Assembly (NCBI GenBank): GCA_037189645.1
Contig: JBBCIY010000004.1
Location: 124,001 to 188,000, forward strand
DNA length: 64,000 nt
Source: Taishania sp037189645
GTDB lineage: Bacteria; Bacteroidota; Bacteroidia; Flavobacteriales_D; Crocinitomicaceae
Direction of reading: 5' to 3'
Shown here: piece by piece, positions 17,701 to 25,670 of the stretch
Position numbering within the stretch: position 1 is the stretch's first letter
Layout of the letters: each line of letters opens with the position of its first letter
Notes under the pieces: generated by a model
The model's database searches: none
Told to the model about the DNA's origin: nothing
What the model saw: the letters and a program-made list of their open reading frames with translations, nothing else
Translations under genes and position numbers: made by a program

Positions 17701-18027
17701 GCGGATCCACAGACCAGCTTATCCAATGAATCCTGTGTATTGGTCGAACCACTCATTTATGTTCCGAATGCTTTCTATCCTGCAGGAGTCAATTCCATTT
17801 TTATCCCCAAGCTGAGAAATTACGATTTTGAAAGCTACCGGATGACCGTTCTCAACCGCTGGGGGCAAGTTGTATTCCAGACATCAAATCCCCTGGAAGG
17901 GTGGAACGGAAGGGTGAACAATACCGGCGCGGAAGCAGAAACAACAACGTATGTATATGTCATTGAGCTCAACAACGGTTATGGTGAGCAGGTAGTAACG
18001 CGCGGGCACGTTACTTTACTGAGGTAA
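14719..18027 (+). CDS. Large T9SS type B-sorted surface protein with FN3-like domains
   Basis: An 1102-residue secreted protein. The signal peptide (about 1-27) ends FKVEASHIMGG; SHIMGGSITYEC is a frequent start of large Bacteroidota surface proteins. Residues 30-440 are beta-rich with several cysteines. A run of fibronectin-III-like modules (about 445-1000) shows repeated ITWTPSPQPDTYGY, YLSWTPYEAFNGSI and SYTYRVLFYDSCGN signatures. The last 90 residues are the gliding-motility-associated CHU_C domain (YVPNAFYPAG, MTVLNRWGQVVFQ, YVYVIEL), a type B T9SS signal that directs export and surface attachment through the PorV/SprF-dependent route. Probably an adhesin or structural surface protein. 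It is monocistronic. Confidence 0.85.
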   Translation: MLLKYSVINRFFALLVIVLLGFKVEASHIMGGSITYECMGNGDYVFQLVFYRDCNGAQVNTNSQTLRIWNHPTLTSITVPYVSTEDISPEGTQASGGPQCFNCNTPNGNIGIGSIQRITYRSAPVNISGVPPAQGWVITFDDFSRNGNITNLQNPLNYGITLTAKIFNVNAQNNACHDNSPQFLQNPHFVSCAGKPFKLNLNPVDPDLDSLEISFDQPLNNLNNNPYSEGVNPSTVPFVSGFSATDPTPTTAMMAGNQNAQLNPLSGEITFLSNLTGNFNVKIKVTSFRNGLRISEVVYEMQLIVTNCTGNNNPPVITAPFSGSFETTVMAGDFVNFNLNSTDTELLQDGTPQTNTILPTGLLFGPDPSINGGCLIAPCPTVTPALPISGTQGASAAFNWQTDCAHLLDASGNELDMVPYQFVFRVQDNYCPIPEVVYETVTINVVNPGVIQAPQITCIQGSGTGDFTINWTPVTDPNGTFVSYQVHTVQDGLIATIPAIGTSSYTRTGVTDDQDYFITVVSGCSGQALRNSDTVSNIYLNLSNLNPGIAVLDWNNPTSPALPSMGSYYYIHREYPAGVWTIIDSVPYGTTQYSEIIDICNAFLNYRISLNNTPCDFTSQINGNTFTDQTPPDIPNVVNVTIDTLTNETSITWTPSPQPDTYGYIVYMQDPVTGFLIELDTIYGKFNTTYTYLEPYVDGSVTYTVAAFDSCPSPIGDPFNLSARDPNFHTTIYLQSDLSICDGDVTVSWNQYGGWPVVSYDVFLKTGTSDWVLVQTVNQLSYSFTGNDLENYKVVVRANKGDGIISFSNVEAFTVKRQAQPSYSYIRFATVQPDDEAVTIDYIYDQGVVVTKIELQRLNKGVFETIEEVLSPQSPHTFTDNNVYVDEESYTYRVLFYDSCGNPGSTSNIGKTILLHTQIDDTQLKTYLSWTPYEAFNGSILGYNVFRIVDGVYGPGPIAFVQPHVLSFEEDVYDLDTEGKICYRVEAVEAGNIFADPQTSLSNESCVLVEPLIYVPNAFYPAGVNSIFIPKLRNYDFESYRMTVLNRWGQVVFQTSNPLEGWNGRVNNTGAEAETTTYVYVIELNNGYGEQVVTRGHVTLLR

Positions 18028-18088
18028 TGTGCACGATTCATTATTCCGGTTCATTTCCAGATTAAACACGATCACGATTCATAAAAAA

Positions 18089-18119
18089 TTGGAGATTAGC
18101 CTTAAAAAACCCAACTTTG
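18089..18119 (+). promoter_or_regulatory. Promoter of msrC-lipoprotein pair
   Basis: TTG at 18089-18091, a 20-base spacer, and CAACTTTG at 18112-18119 (one mismatch from TAnnTTTG). The start of transcription near 18125 would exclude the upstream TTG codon at 18117 and supports the ATG at 18144 as the start of the next gene. Confidence 0.5.
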
Positions 18120-18143
18120 CACCGTCTTAATTTTTATCCAGCA

Positions 18144-18623
18144 ATGGCAGAAGCAAGTATCCGGCTTTCCGGGACAAAAGAAGAGAATTACAAAGAACTG
18201 CTTTCCGTTATCCGGGAACTGGTAACGGGAGAAAGTGACGTCACGGCCAATCTGGCAAATGTCGCTGCTGCTTTAAAACAAGGATTCGACTTCTTCTGGG
18301 TAGGATTTTACCTGGTCCGGTCGGAAGAGCTGGTGCTGGGACCATTCCAGGGGCCTGTTGCCTGTACGCGGATCCGGAAAGGAAGGGGTGTCTGCGGAAC
18401 TGCCTGGGAAAAACAGCAAACGATCCGGGTTCCAGATGTAGACCAATTTCCGGGGCATATTGCCTGCAGCTCTGATTCCAAAAGCGAAATCGTCGTTCCT
18501 CTCATAAAAAACGGAAATGTAATTGGCGTATTGGATGTCGACAGCGATCAGCTCAATGACTTTGATGAGACAGACGAACAGTATTTAAATGAATTGTGCA
18601 AATGGCTTTCAGGTATTTTATAA
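18144..18623 (+). CDS. msrC: Free methionine-(R)-sulfoxide reductase (GAF domain)
   Basis: A 159-residue single GAF-domain enzyme that reduces free methionine-R-sulfoxide, using thioredoxin as the final donor, as part of oxidative-stress repair. The three family cysteines are present in their expected contexts: C74 in PVACTRI, C84 in GVCGTAW and C108 in HIACSSD. The downstream segment EIVVPLIKNGNVIGVLDVDSD is also typical. Cytoplasmic. The ATG at 18144 is chosen because the promoter lies across the earlier TTG. It overlaps the next gene by 22 bases, so the two are co-translated. Confidence 0.9.
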   Translation: MAEASIRLSGTKEENYKELLSVIRELVTGESDVTANLANVAAALKQGFDFFWVGFYLVRSEELVLGPFQGPVACTRIRKGRGVCGTAWEKQQTIRVPDVDQFPGHIACSSDSKSEIVVPLIKNGNVIGVLDVDSDQLNDFDETDEQYLNELCKWLSGIL

Positions 18624-20158
18624 TCTGCGTGCTGCTGGTTGCCTGTGCACAGGTTAAACCGCTGGAGGGCGGCCCCAGGGATGCATCTGCCCCCGTTCCT
18701 TACGGCATCGTTCCGGCGAATGAAACCGTTAACTTCACGGGCCAGGCAATCGCGATCCGCTTCAATGAATACGTGAAGCTGAACAACCCGAATCAAACGA
18801 TCAGCATTATTCCGAATGATGTAAAAATCAAATCCGAATTACAGGACAAAACGCTTTTGCTATACTGGGAAGAACCGTTAAGAGACAATACGACCTACTC
18901 CATTTTTTTAAATAAAACGGTCAGGGATATTACGGAATCCAACGACTCCATCATGCAGCTGGTTTTTTCTACCGGGCCTTTTATCGATTCACTGAGCTAT
19001 ACTGCTTTTGTTGTGGATGCGAAAGACGGGCTGCCTAAAAAAGACATGGTTGTCGGTTTGTTTGATCATCCCGATTCCCTTAGACCAATCTATTTTGCAC
19101 AAACAGACAGCCAGGGCAAGGCAAAACTCAACTATTTAAAGGAAGGTGAGTTTTATATCCGTGCATTCAGCGATGGTTTGAAGCAAGGAAAAATAGGAAA
19201 AAACGATGAGATCGGGTTCAAAGAGGTGGTTGTCCGCCCGGATACCAATTTCGTTGACTCTCTCCCTATCAAAATGTTCTCTCCCCTGCCCAAACCCGAC
19301 ATCACGACGTTCAGGTATGAGGCTCCGGGAGCTTTCATCGTGGGAGCGAACCGTTCCCTGGAAAATGCTGAAATCACATTCAACGGCAGGGAAATTCCGC
19401 AAAATCAAATCAAATTTATTGAAAAAGACAGCCTGCTGATCATTGCCCGTCCGGGAGAGGAAAATCCCGTTGTGTTTTCTGCAACAACAGAGGAATGGAC
19501 CGATACCGTACGTACACGCATTCCCCAGACCCGGAATAAAACACTGAGAATGGTTGCTCCGAAAACGGATTATTTTCCCGGAAAGCCGGTTGTCATTTCC
19601 ACGACAGACCTGATTGACAACGTTGATACAGCGTACATTACCGTCTTTAACCTGGCAGACTCATCCAGGATAACGGAATACACCTATTCGGTCAGTCAAA
19701 ATGAGCTGAGTCTGTTCATCCCGGACTTTGAAGGGGAAAAAATAAAAGTAACGATAAAGCCCGAAGCCATCTCGGTAACCGAAGGATGGAGCATACAGCA
19801 GTTCGAGCAGACCTATAAAAAACGGGCGGACAAAGAGTTTGGTGTGCTGAATGTAAAGATAGACGGTTATTCCGGTCCGCTGGTTGTGGAAATGCTGAAT
19901 AAAAATACGGTGGTCAGGCGGGAAAAGATCACGGAAAACACAACACTCCGTTTCGAGCAGCTAGAACCGAATGAATATACCTTCCGCATCATCGTCGACA
20001 AAAACGGGAACGGTCAATGGGATACAGGAAATTTCGAAGAGAAAATACAACCCGAAGAGATCCAGCTGTTCACTACACCTGTAAAAGTAAGGGCAAACTG
20101 GGAAATAGAAGCAGCGCTTATTCCGCTGGATCAGCAGCCATCTGAAGAAGAAGAATAA
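18602..20158 (+). CDS. Lipoprotein with Big_5-type Ig-like domain
   Basis: A 518-residue lipoprotein (MAFRYFIICVLLVAC, lipobox LVAC; then AQVKPLEGGPRD). The segment to about residue 120 matches the bacterial Ig-like Big_5 pattern (GIVPANETVNFTGQAIAIRFNEYV, here two halves GIVPANETVNF and AIAIRFNEYVKL, ending TYSIFLNKTVRDI). The rest is beta-rich with a late DKNGNGQWDTGNF motif. The architecture is common in Bacteroidota and its role is not established; envelope structure or stress is plausible. The ATG at 18602 is used; a GTG two codons earlier is possible. The start lies inside the msrC gene. It converges closely with the T9SS gene at 20161. Confidence 0.8.
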   Translation: MAFRYFIICVLLVACAQVKPLEGGPRDASAPVPYGIVPANETVNFTGQAIAIRFNEYVKLNNPNQTISIIPNDVKIKSELQDKTLLLYWEEPLRDNTTYSIFLNKTVRDITESNDSIMQLVFSTGPFIDSLSYTAFVVDAKDGLPKKDMVVGLFDHPDSLRPIYFAQTDSQGKAKLNYLKEGEFYIRAFSDGLKQGKIGKNDEIGFKEVVVRPDTNFVDSLPIKMFSPLPKPDITTFRYEAPGAFIVGANRSLENAEITFNGREIPQNQIKFIEKDSLLIIARPGEENPVVFSATTEEWTDTVRTRIPQTRNKTLRMVAPKTDYFPGKPVVISTTDLIDNVDTAYITVFNLADSSRITEYTYSVSQNELSLFIPDFEGEKIKVTIKPEAISVTEGWSIQQFEQTYKKRADKEFGVLNVKIDGYSGPLVVEMLNKNTVVRREKITENTTLRFEQLEPNEYTFRIIVDKNGNGQWDTGNFEEKIQPEEIQLFTTPVKVRANWEIEAALIPLDQQPSEEEE

Positions 20159-20160
20159 GC

Positions 20161-21315
20161 CTATTCCTTCACAACTTTTACTACCTGTTTTTTATCGTTT
20201 GAAATCACAGCTACCAGAAAGATCCCTTTCGGATGCCCGGAAAGATCAATGTCCGCAAAGTTGGTTTTCGCAACAGCATGGAAAACGGGATTCCCCAATG
20301 CATTATAAACCTCTATTTTATCTCCCGGAGAAATCTGTTGTAACCGGAAAAAATCCGTTCCAGGGTTGGGTGAAACGGTGATTGATCCTATTCCGTGACA
20401 ACCGGAAGCAATGGTTTGAAGCAACTCTTCCGTTCCGTCAAAATCTACCTGTTTCAGCCGGTAATATGACGTTTCGTCCGCCAGGCTCCTGTGTGTAAAT
20501 GAATAATCCTTCGCTGTGGTCGTTGTTCCCCCTCCGTCTACCCGGGCGATTTTCTCCCAATGCGCTCCGTCTTCGCTATATTCTATTAAAAAATAGTCAT
20601 TGTTGATCTCAGCAATGGTACTCCAGTTCAGCCGGATGGATTCACCTTCACATCTTGAAGTGAATTCTTTAAACGTGACAGCTAAAGGATAAGCACCACA
20701 AAATGTATTGTTAACAGGATTCGTATAAATCGCCAAATTAAATCTCCTGTTTGTACTGGATGAAGTGGCACCTGACCAGGATGAATTGGCTCCTACTTTT
20801 CCGGGAAACACTCCTGAACCGGCATCGTTCGTTCTGTCGAACCAAGGTTCTGCGCTGCTATATCTTCCTCCACGATTTTCAATCAGTAATTCCAGATTGC
20901 TTGTACCATTGTAAACAAAAGGGGTAGAAAGGTTAAAAGAATATGTTCCGACATTTCCAAACGTAATGGAACCGCTATAAACTTGCGTAAAGCCGGCTGT
21001 TCCCGGATAACCGGGGCTTGACGCGTAATTGCTGACAGAAGTATGCCGCAGATATACCCTTATATCATTGTACGTTCCTGCGGAGCCTGTAGTATTATCC
21101 AACCGAAAAGAAATCGTGTTAATCGTGTGGGGGCCTCCTATTTGCTGTGGCATATATAATCCCGCAGACCAGCTATAACTATCGTCCCACCACTCATCTT
21201 GTGTTTCGAAAGGAAACTCACTTGTATTACTTGGGCAATTCACAACCTGTGCATAGCCATTAAAAGAAAACATGCCCAACAGGGATGCCAGAAGAAAGGA
21301 GAAATAAGTGTTCAT
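20161..21315 (-). CDS. T9SS type A-sorted secreted protein
   Basis: A 384-residue exported protein. The start MNTYFSFLLASLL begins a signal peptide ending near SFNGYAQ; the frame extends nine codons upstream but that part is not signal-like. The body (about 30-205) is a beta-rich domain with a jelly-roll flavour (YSWSAGLYMPQQIGGPHTI, here shortened). A typical pre-CTD Ig-like segment follows (RLNWSTIAEINNDYFLIEYS, then YYRLKQVDFDGTEE). The last 75 residues are a type A T9SS domain (ITVSPNPGTDFF, IEVYNALGNPVF, HPKGIFLVAV, VVKVVKE). It should be exported across the outer membrane and anchored or released. Ligand unknown. Confidence 0.82.
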   Translation of the reverse strand: MNTYFSFLLASLLGMFSFNGYAQVVNCPSNTSEFPFETQDEWWDDSYSWSAGLYMPQQIGGPHTINTISFRLDNTTGSAGTYNDIRVYLRHTSVSNYASSPGYPGTAGFTQVYSGSITFGNVGTYSFNLSTPFVYNGTSNLELLIENRGGRYSSAEPWFDRTNDAGSGVFPGKVGANSSWSGATSSSTNRRFNLAIYTNPVNNTFCGAYPLAVTFKEFTSRCEGESIRLNWSTIAEINNDYFLIEYSEDGAHWEKIARVDGGGTTTTAKDYSFTHRSLADETSYYRLKQVDFDGTEELLQTIASGCHGIGSITVSPNPGTDFFRLQQISPGDKIEVYNALGNPVFHAVAKTNFADIDLSGHPKGIFLVAVISNDKKQVVKVVKE

Positions 21316-21458
21316 AAATAGTTTAATAGTTTGTTCACACAAAATTAAAATCTTTTTAATCCGTGAACACGTATCCGCCGAAATAATTCAGGGCATTTCA
21401 GGAAAATACCGTTTTAAGGTGAAACGGTCGTCCGTATTTTCATGCAAAAGAGCACCTC

Positions 21459-22475
21459 TTATTCACAGATCCTTCCTTTGTTCTTCCCTTCTTCATGGTG
21501 GTGGTCCAGCTCTTCGATCTCTTTCAGCAATTCCGCGCTAACCGGTTTTCCACGCAGTTTTTCCAGGTCGGGCTGCCCTGCATCGACCCAGGCGGTATAC
21601 CAGATAGAGCCGACTGAAATAACCGCTTTTCTCATTCTCCGCTCTACCATTCCGTTCATGCGTGCATGATAAGCCTGAGAAAACTCGTATGAATAAACTT
21701 TTGTCGTTACCCTTCCTCTTTGTTCGTAGCTGTATTTTTTATCCGACGCAAATTCCTGTGTCAGTTCCCGTTCTATCCGAAAGACCGAATCCAGGGATGA
21801 ATGCGATTCCAGTACGGTCTCCCAGGCAAAATCCAATGGGTTTTGAATGTAGCTCGCCTTCCCGACGAAATAGTCGTAATCGTCAGCGTTTATCTCCACC
21901 AGCCGGCTCTCCCACAGTCCGTGAATGCCTTTCTGGTTGGTCATCTGCCCGTTGTAATTCTCACTTGTATGCAGCGGAACGTGCGCGTCACTTACATAAT
22001 GTCCTATATCGGCACTGTACCGCAGGATCAGGTCTACATCACCGGATTCAAATGCTTTCTGGAGACGGTTTTTCATTGTCACAATGTACCAGGGAACGAT
22101 TCCGTAGGCCTGCAAGGTATCTTCCGTGTATTTTGCCACCGCGTCGTTCCATTTCCTCGGCATCGCCAAGGCAGGGTCTTCTCCGGGTTTGTAAAAGTGA
22201 TCCAGGTCAATGTAATGACGGGGAGCCTCTCCTTCTACCGCATATCTCCTTTTGTCGGGATTAACGGCATTTTCGGTAACATACTCAATGTGCTCTTTGT
22301 AAAATCCGAACATTTGCGGAGGAAGGGTAAAAACTGCCATCCTGTTGATCCGCTTGTGCCCGTAAAATCCCCATTGGGCATGCGTCGCTTCCCCGGATTC
22401 ATAGTGAGCAAGAGAAAGTAATAACAGGGGTGTTACTACACAGATGATTATTTTATAGTTTAACCAATTTACCAT
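21459..22475 (-). CDS. Exported S1/P1 nuclease / zinc-dependent phospholipase C-fold protein
   Basis: A 338-residue protein with an N-terminal signal (about 1-33). The predicted mature start WGFYGHKRIN places a Trp and a downstream His as in zinc enzymes of the P1-nuclease/phospholipase C fold, where the N-terminal Trp ligates zinc. Further candidate ligands are HYIDLDHF, the block ADIGHYVSDAHVPLHTS and GIHGLWESRL. The family hydrolyses phosphodiester bonds; whether lipid or nucleic acid is the substrate cannot be decided. Probably periplasmic. It overlaps comB by 23 bases and is likely co-translated with it. Confidence 0.75.
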   Translation of the reverse strand: MVNWLNYKIIICVVTPLLLLSLAHYESGEATHAQWGFYGHKRINRMAVFTLPPQMFGFYKEHIEYVTENAVNPDKRRYAVEGEAPRHYIDLDHFYKPGEDPALAMPRKWNDAVAKYTEDTLQAYGIVPWYIVTMKNRLQKAFESGDVDLILRYSADIGHYVSDAHVPLHTSENYNGQMTNQKGIHGLWESRLVEINADDYDYFVGKASYIQNPLDFAWETVLESHSSLDSVFRIERELTQEFASDKKYSYEQRGRVTTKVYSYEFSQAYHARMNGMVERRMRKAVISVGSIWYTAWVDAGQPDLEKLRGKPVSAELLKEIEELDHHHEEGKNKGRICE

Positions 22476-23175
22476 CTTTTAAAACCGGAATAACAGCTGT
22501 CTGATTTGGTGTCAGGCAATATTTTACGTCTTCGTTCAAATTTAAGTTTTTTAACCGTCTTCTGTGCGAACTTGACTTCAAATATCCGAAATAATTATCT
22601 TTTGCCGATAAATACAGGTATTTTGCAGCAACAGAAGAATCTTCATCCGATTTAAAATTTCCTGTTGCCAGCAAATAGTCCGAAATAGCACCGGCACAAA
22701 TCGTATCTTCCAGGTTAAACTTATCCTGCCAGCCCGAACACAGGCACAGCACATTTTTATCCTGTTCAGCTAAAAACCGGCACAATGCATCCAGATTCAG
22801 GAAAGAACCTACGACTACCATTTCGGCGTCTTTCGCAATGTCCAGCGCTTTTGTTCCGTTTGTTGTGGATAGGACAACATCCCGGCCTTTGAAATCTTCC
22901 CGCATGTATGAAAAGGGTGAATTTCCGAAGTCAAATCCTTCTACGATCTGTCCTTTTCGTTCGGCTCCTGCCGGGTATCCTTTTTTCTTGTATTCCATCG
23001 CCTCTTCTACCGTCGGGACCGGAATGATGGACCGGATGCCGTTGTCAAAGGCCGCGCAGATAGCAGAAGTAGCACGCAAAACATCAATAACAACTACTAT
23101 TTCATATCCGGGCTGAAAGTAATCGTACTCTCCCGGTGTAAAACATACCTCAACGTGTTTCCGAGTATCGTTCAT
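22453..23175 (-). CDS. comB: Probable 2-phosphosulfolactate phosphatase (ComB)
   Basis: A 240-residue member of the ComB family, Mg-dependent enzymes that dephosphorylate 2-phosphosulfolactate to sulfolactate. Signatures are VVVIDVLRATSAI (residues 27-39), GNSPFSY, LSTTNGTKAL, CSGWQDKFNLEDTICAGAI (metal and phosphate contacts) and the C-terminal region DVKYCLTPNQT. In methanogens the step serves coenzyme M synthesis; in Bacteroidota the physiological pathway is not settled, and no other sulfonate gene is visible here. Cytoplasmic. It lies about 100 bases after the lipoprotein gene and overlaps the S1/P1-like gene. Confidence 0.85.
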   Translation of the reverse strand: MNDTRKHVEVCFTPGEYDYFQPGYEIVVVIDVLRATSAICAAFDNGIRSIIPVPTVEEAMEYKKKGYPAGAERKGQIVEGFDFGNSPFSYMREDFKGRDVVLSTTNGTKALDIAKDAEMVVVGSFLNLDALCRFLAEQDKNVLCLCSGWQDKFNLEDTICAGAISDYLLATGNFKSDEDSSVAAKYLYLSAKDNYFGYLKSSSHRRRLKNLNLNEDVKYCLTPNQTAVIPVLKDGKLVKL

Positions 23176-23276
23176 CCTATTTGTTTTTCGTAAAAAGAAG
23201 TTCCATTCAGGTCGCTAATGTACAATTTTTGGCGGGGTTAGCACACCATTTTAAAAAAATTGAACCTATACAATTG

Positions 23277-24092
23277 TTAATCAGCTACTTTTTCGAAAGT
23301 AATCACCTCATCACTCACCTGGTGCTCAAAATTATCCCAATCCGCCGCTACCTGCATCAAATGGATGTTATTTCCGACAACCCGGTAGTTATACAGCTCT
23401 CCCTGCGACCGGTTTCCTTCTCTGGGGTTTTTGAAAAAAAGAATCACGTCGTAATCAATTCCTTCTGTAAAATCGAACACCAGCTCATAGTAGGCATACT
23501 CCTTAAAGCCTTTTACTTTTCCGTCAGCGCCTAAATGAACCGTCTGGTTACCGGGTGCCATGTACTTTCCGGCTGTCACTGCCTTGCGCAAAGCAGATTC
23601 AAAATCCGGTTTTACTTCGCGGTAGGTTTCGGTTTTTGCTGTCTTTGGAAAATACAGCTCTATTTTTTCTCCTTTCCGCCTTATCTCAAAATTATACGAC
23701 TCGTCCACACTGACAAATTGCTGCTTTGATGCCTCATATTTCAAGGGAACATCAAACCCCTCATGATCGGTGAAGCCGTAGATCACCGGCTGAGCAGAAG
23801 CCAGGTTTTCTTTTTTGAGCCGAAACCCGTAGAAGGTGGTTGAATACTTCCTGTGCCTGTATATGGATTTATCCCTTTCAATTCCTTCGAGGTAGCTTTC
23901 AGCCATCCATTCACCGGCCAGTGATTCAAAGAGCTGCTTGTCTCCTTTTTCCGAGGAAGGATCCTCCTCTGCCGGGTATTCCGTATCCGGGGCCTCTTCT
24001 TCCCGTGTGTCTGCTTCCGGATGCTGGTTTTTGCATGAAATGAAAGAAAGAACGATCATCCCAATAAAAAAACAATAATTAATCTTTGTCAT
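23277..24092 (-). CDS. Lipoprotein of unknown function
   Basis: A 271-residue lipoprotein with signal MTKINYCFFIGMIVLSFISC (lipobox FISC at 17-20). A low-complexity acidic linker rich in Glu, Asp and Pro spans about 24-52. The remaining domain is beta-rich, with LAGEWMAESYLEG, VIYGFTDHEGFDV and YNYRVVGNNIHLM. The start overlaps the O-antigen ligase-like gene by 14 bases, suggesting tight co-expression. I do not recognise the family. Confidence 0.65.
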   Translation of the reverse strand: MTKINYCFFIGMIVLSFISCKNQHPEADTREEEAPDTEYPAEEDPSSEKGDKQLFESLAGEWMAESYLEGIERDKSIYRHRKYSTTFYGFRLKKENLASAQPVIYGFTDHEGFDVPLKYEASKQQFVSVDESYNFEIRRKGEKIELYFPKTAKTETYREVKPDFESALRKAVTAGKYMAPGNQTVHLGADGKVKGFKEYAYYELVFDFTEGIDYDVILFFKNPREGNRSQGELYNYRVVGNNIHLMQVAADWDNFEHQVSDEVITFEKVAD

Positions 24093-25638
24093 CTGTCTGT
24101 TTTTGAGTCCGTAATTGACAGGAATGTGCCAGAAGCGCCATAAAAAACCCGAAGATCGTTACACCGAGCTGGGTTTCAAGTGTATCTTCGTTGAGAAACG
24201 AACCACAGATCACCACCATAAACAGCAATGAAAGCAGGTTCCTGTCGTTCCATGCAGCCCTGAAAGCCACACCAAGCAATGTGAGAAAGAGCAACAGCCC
24301 GAATACGCCATAACTGACTGTATACGTCAGGAACATGTTGTGGCTTCTTTTCCGGTTTTCCGGGGTCAAAGGACTGTCCATTTCCTCGTAAGCCCAATCG
24401 AATGCTTTTTGATTTCCTCCCGTCCCTACTCCTATGAGCCAGTGCTCCCTGATGATAAAAAGGGATGCTTTCCAGTGTTCCAGCCGTTGCAGCAAAGAAT
24501 GCCCGTTGGGGAACTGCCTGTTCAGCAGCTGGTATTTGATTCCGTATATGCGGGGCATGATCAGCTCGTTCTTCTCATTGGGGTATGAGTACCCGTCCTC
24601 AATGTTCTTAATGTCTTCTTTTGTCAGCCGGGTAATTCCTTTCGCATCTTTTGTCAGCCCGATCGCTGTCATGTAACGGGCAGCCGTCATGCGAAGCAAT
24701 TCTCCTTTTTTGTCCTGTCCCATAAAATCCATTTCGGAAACTTTTCCCCATTCCATGTACATTTCCAGTTCCGAATAGTAGGTCAGGATGGCTTTTCCGT
24801 TGATCTCCGAAAATGCCTGGCAATTGTGGGTGTACCGGTATCCTTTCTCCGTAAACTCCGGCAGCTGGCTGCAATCCACTTCTTCGTGAGAAAGGTTCAG
24901 CAGATTAAAAAGTACCCAGCCGATTCCGGCAAGGATCATACCTGCAAACGCCAGCGCGGCTGTTTTTCTCCAGTGGTACAGCAAAAAGAAGGCGATTGTG
25001 ATCCCTACCAGCATCAAGGCAATTACACCTGACAACACCTGGGAATAGACCGTATAATATACAAACCAGGCCGCCAGCAGGGAATAAACCAGGCTGAATC
25101 GTTTGTTCTTCAGCTGAAACCAGATGCAGATTCCTGCTCCAAGAGAAATGATCAGGCCGTAGCGGATGTGGGATGCGAAACGAGACAGCCCCCGGATATC
25201 GTCGGCACTATAATTCCCGATAATGTTATTGAAATACAATATGTTGTATACTGATGTAACGACGAGGGATGCTAAAAAGAGCTGCAGTAAACGACGGATG
25301 TTCCTCTCTTCCATCAGCGGGCTGGTAGCCAGTATCAATGGTAAAAGCAGCATCGGAAGACGTGATTTCAGGTCTCCGATTCCTTCGGGAACATTCCAGG
25401 ACCAGGTGACACCAATAATGAGCAGGAAATAAAACAGCAATACTACCTGTAGTAAGCGGCTGGAACGAATGTCCTGCCATTTTTCCCTAAACCGGCCTTC
25501 CAGGATCCAGTTGGCAACCGCAAATACCAATCCCAGGGACATCAGTATTTTTGTGCTGGGCATACCGATTGCGATCAAAGCAAAGGAAGCGAACTGAATA
25601 ATACGATGTGTTTTAGGGGAAAATACGCTTTTGCCCAT
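24079..25638 (-). CDS. O-antigen ligase/polymerase family membrane protein (Wzy_C)
   Basis: A 519-residue polytopic protein with about twelve hydrophobic helices. A large periplasmic loop (about 265-400, YRYTHNCQAFSEINGK onward) lies between the core helices. The Wzy_C signature follows it: REHWLIGVGTGGNQKAFDWA, RKRSHNMFLTYTVSYGVFG. Such proteins ligate or polymerise undecaprenyl-linked glycans onto lipid A or S-layer carriers. T9SS substrates of this phylum are modified with A-LPS, and this gene could play a part, but the match is only to the family. It is in the rnpA-ctpA-lipoprotein cluster, 32 bases after ctpA. Confidence 0.82.
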   Translation of the reverse strand: MGKSVFSPKTHRIIQFASFALIAIGMPSTKILMSLGLVFAVANWILEGRFREKWQDIRSSRLLQVVLLFYFLLIIGVTWSWNVPEGIGDLKSRLPMLLLPLILATSPLMEERNIRRLLQLFLASLVVTSVYNILYFNNIIGNYSADDIRGLSRFASHIRYGLIISLGAGICIWFQLKNKRFSLVYSLLAAWFVYYTVYSQVLSGVIALMLVGITIAFFLLYHWRKTAALAFAGMILAGIGWVLFNLLNLSHEEVDCSQLPEFTEKGYRYTHNCQAFSEINGKAILTYYSELEMYMEWGKVSEMDFMGQDKKGELLRMTAARYMTAIGLTKDAKGITRLTKEDIKNIEDGYSYPNEKNELIMPRIYGIKYQLLNRQFPNGHSLLQRLEHWKASLFIIREHWLIGVGTGGNQKAFDWAYEEMDSPLTPENRKRSHNMFLTYTVSYGVFGLLLFLTLLGVAFRAAWNDRNLLSLLFMVVICGSFLNEDTLETQLGVTIFGFFMALLAHSCQLRTQKQTDDKD

Positions 25639-25670
25639 TTCAAATTAGTTAGTTACCGGTGTAATAACGC

